Positions 62,700-64,000 of a stretch of 64,000 nucleotides of DNA are shown in pieces; position 1 is the stretch's first letter; each line of letters begins with the position of its first letter. Source of the DNA: an uncultured Lachnospiraceae bacterium. GTDB lineage: Bacteria > Bacillota > Clostridia > Lachnospirales > Lachnospiraceae. The notes below the pieces were generated by a model that did not search any database, was not told the origin of the DNA, and saw nothing but the letters and a program-made list of their open reading frames with translations. The stretch lies in assembly GCA_900544445.1 (NCBI GenBank), contig UQVK01000003.1, positions 44,651-108,650 of the forward strand, given 5' to 3'. Position numbers and translations under genes: made by a program.

Positions 62700-63476
62700 T
62701 TCCAGCAGATTCCGGTAGATATTCCGGTCCCTGTCGGTGAAAACATTGAATATAACCTGACGGATGGAAGTGCCCGTTTCCAGGAAACGCAGGACCGTCT
62801 CTGTCGCAATCTCGGCGGCTTTTTTCTGCGGGAAATGGAAAACGCCGGTGGAAATGCAGCAGAAGGCGATGGACTGTACCCCATTGGATGCGGCGAGTTC
62901 CAGACAGGAGCGGTAACAGTCCGCCAGAGTCTCGCAGTCCTGTCTGCGGAGCGGACCGGCAATGATGGGGCCCACCGTGTGCAGGACGTAACGGCAGGGG
63001 AGGTTATAGGCGGGCGTGATTTTGGCCCTTCCCGTCGGTTCCTCATGTCCCTGTTCCTGCATGATTTCATTGCACCGGATGCGAAGCTGGACGCCGGACA
63101 GGGAGTGAATGATGTTGTCGATGCAGGAATGGCAGGGCTGCCAGCATCCCAGCAGGGCGCTGTTTGCAGCGTTTACGATCGCGTCGCAGTAAAGCGTTGT
63201 GATGTCGCCCTGCCAGAGGGAGATTCTGGGACTGGCTTTCACGGACGGCAGATCCGCTGCTTCCACAATTCCCCTCTCCCGGATGACCTCCGACAAATAC
63301 GCGTCCTGTACGTTAAGAAAATCTTCAGAAGCAGGATATGGCGGGCGCAGATTAAACAGCGAACGCAGAAGCCTGCGTTGCTGCATTTCCTCTTCCGGAA
63401 TCGGGATGTCGGCATATTGGGGCATTTCCCGCTGCATTTCGCGGATCAGATAAATTCTTCTTTCCTGCTGATTCAT
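62694..63476 (-). CDS. Zinc-containing macrodomain protein (ADP-ribose hydrolase)
   Basis: 260 residues. An N-terminal helical extension (RRIYLIREMQREMPQYADIPIP) precedes a macrodomain (ISLWQGDITTLYCDAIVNAANSALLGCWQPCHSCIDNIIHSL). The Cys-x-x-x-Cys-His pattern after the NAANS loop is the zinc site of the Zn-macro class, which removes ADP-ribose from proteins. The ADP-ribose loop ISTGVFHFP is present. AGGAGT precedes the start at 63476. In some Firmicutes these enzymes reverse lipoylation-dependent ADP-ribosylation, but no sirtuin or lipoyl genes are seen here. Confidence 0.88.
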   Translation of the reverse strand: MNQQERRIYLIREMQREMPQYADIPIPEEEMQQRRLLRSLFNLRPPYPASEDFLNVQDAYLSEVIRERGIVEAADLPSVKASPRISLWQGDITTLYCDAIVNAANSALLGCWQPCHSCIDNIIHSLSGVQLRIRCNEIMQEQGHEEPTGRAKITPAYNLPCRYVLHTVGPIIAGPLRRQDCETLADCYRSCLELAASNGVQSIAFCCISTGVFHFPQKKAAEIATETVLRFLETGTSIRQVIFNVFTDRDRNIYRNLLEG

Positions 63477-63594
63477 ACTCGTTACTCCTGATTGTAAAAC
63501 CTTTCTGGCATCTTTTTCATAAAGCATCATAATCCGGAGGAAATGCTTTGTAAAGCACGCACTTTTTTGTAACTGGCAGGAGTCATTCCGGTGA

Positions 63595-63646
63595 TTGACA
63601 ACGCTTAAGGGTAAGAATATAATTTTCTGAGTGAGAATCATGATCA
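63595..63646 (+). promoter_or_regulatory. feoA promoter with Fur-like box
   Basis: TTGACA (63595-63600), 17 bases, TATAAT (63618-63623). TGAGAATCATGATCA (63632-63646) matches 13 of 15 positions of the Fur core TGATAATCATTATCA and overlaps the start point, so iron-dependent repression is expected. Confidence 0.65.
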
Positions 63647-63687
63647 AGTATACACAGGGATAAAATGCTTCGGAGATTGAGGTACTT

Positions 63688-63936
63688 ATGACACTTTATG
63701 AAGGAAAAGTCGGAAAACAGTATCTGGTGGAAGACATGGAAACACCGGAAGAGGTGACGAGGCGGCTTCAGGCCCTCGGCCTGATTGAGGGGACTCCTCT
63801 GAAACTGCTGAACAGAAAGAAGAAAGGTGCGCTGATCCTGTATGTGCGCGGAACCAGGCTGGCGCTTGGAAAGGATATTTCCTCCCGTATTCTGGTGAAG
63901 GAGACTGGTGCGAATCCTCAGGCCGCGCCGGAATAA
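63688..63936 (+). CDS. feoA: FeoA-family ferrous iron transport accessory protein
   Basis: 82 residues with the SH3-like FeoA fold (RRLQALGLIEGTPLKLLNRKKKGALILYVRGTRLALGKDISSRILV). FeoA is a small cytosolic partner of the FeoB iron permease. feoB would be expected just beyond the window; nothing contradicts this. A Fur-like box precedes the gene. Confidence 0.9.
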   Translation: MTLYEGKVGKQYLVEDMETPEEVTRRLQALGLIEGTPLKLLNRKKKGALILYVRGTRLALGKDISSRILVKETGANPQAAPE

Positions 63937-64000
63937 TGGCCGACACGTTACTATTCAGCCAGGTCTGCGCATTTACTGCGCAGACCGTACGAAAACGTAT

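Overview
The window looks like chromosome from a spore-forming, anaerobic Firmicute, most likely a gut Lachnospiraceae. The evidence is a moderately high GC content with strong AGGAGG ribosome binding sites, spoIVA, the cotJABC spore coat operon, a T-box before tyrS, an oxygen-sensitive class III ribonucleotide reductase, and a Gram-positive style xylan locus built around an ABC importer. Species cannot be named from the sequence alone. No tRNA, rRNA, CRISPR array, transposase or phage gene was seen.

Layout. (1) 1-4.3 kb: the end of a Pro-specific aminopeptidase gene, a likely 6S RNA, a SpoIID/LytB-domain protein and a YihY membrane protein. (2) 4.5-10.6 kb: an amino-acid module with an Lrp regulator, a polar amino acid ABC importer (ATPase, lipoprotein, two permeases), a ketopantoate-reductase-like enzyme and an aminotransferase. 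(3) 10.7-16.8 kb: cytidylate-kinase-like gene, T-box and tyrS, GNAT, a RelB/YoeB-type toxin-antitoxin pair, spoIVA, and two decayed genes. (4) 16.8-22.6 kb: an accessory island rich in G+C, with direct repeats, a regulator, a (GACA)13 microsatellite at a promoter, two small unknown proteins and a large SLH-anchored surface protein. (5) 22.7-23.9 kb: a secreted transglutaminase-like protein and a broken GNAT.

(6) 24-44.5 kb: a large arabinoxylan-utilisation locus. It holds three GH43 enzymes, an AraC and a LacI regulator, an SGNH esterase, a three-component sugar importer without its own ATPase, a GH10 xylanase fused to a GH120-like beta-xylosidase, GH51, a carboxylesterase and GH39. None of the enzymes has a signal peptide, so the picture is import of xylo-oligosaccharides followed by complete breakdown in the cytoplasm. 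LacI-type operators of matching sequence lie before the regulator and before the importer.

(7) 44.5-49.6 kb: a degenerate prenyl synthase, then nucleoside salvage (pnp, cdd, an MTA/SAH-deaminase-like amidohydrolase, an NCS2 purine permease). (8) 49.8-57.5 kb: greA, a membrane-anchored MutS-like ATPase, rnhA, an aminotransferase, and nrdD-nrdG-dut behind a leader with paired NrdR-like boxes and a strong terminator. (9) 57.6-64 kb: DegV, TauE/SafE, an aryl-sulfate sulfotransferase, cotJABC, a zinc macrodomain protein and feoA with a Fur-like box.

The most unusual feature is a pair of about 135-nt leader elements (18922-19057 and 28225-28355) placed directly before two unrelated genes. They share three hairpins whose arms change sequence but stay perfectly paired, a conserved loop that can pair with the segment next to the ribosome binding site, and a shared GGAGG. 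They look like members of an RNA or mobile-leader family that I do not recognise.
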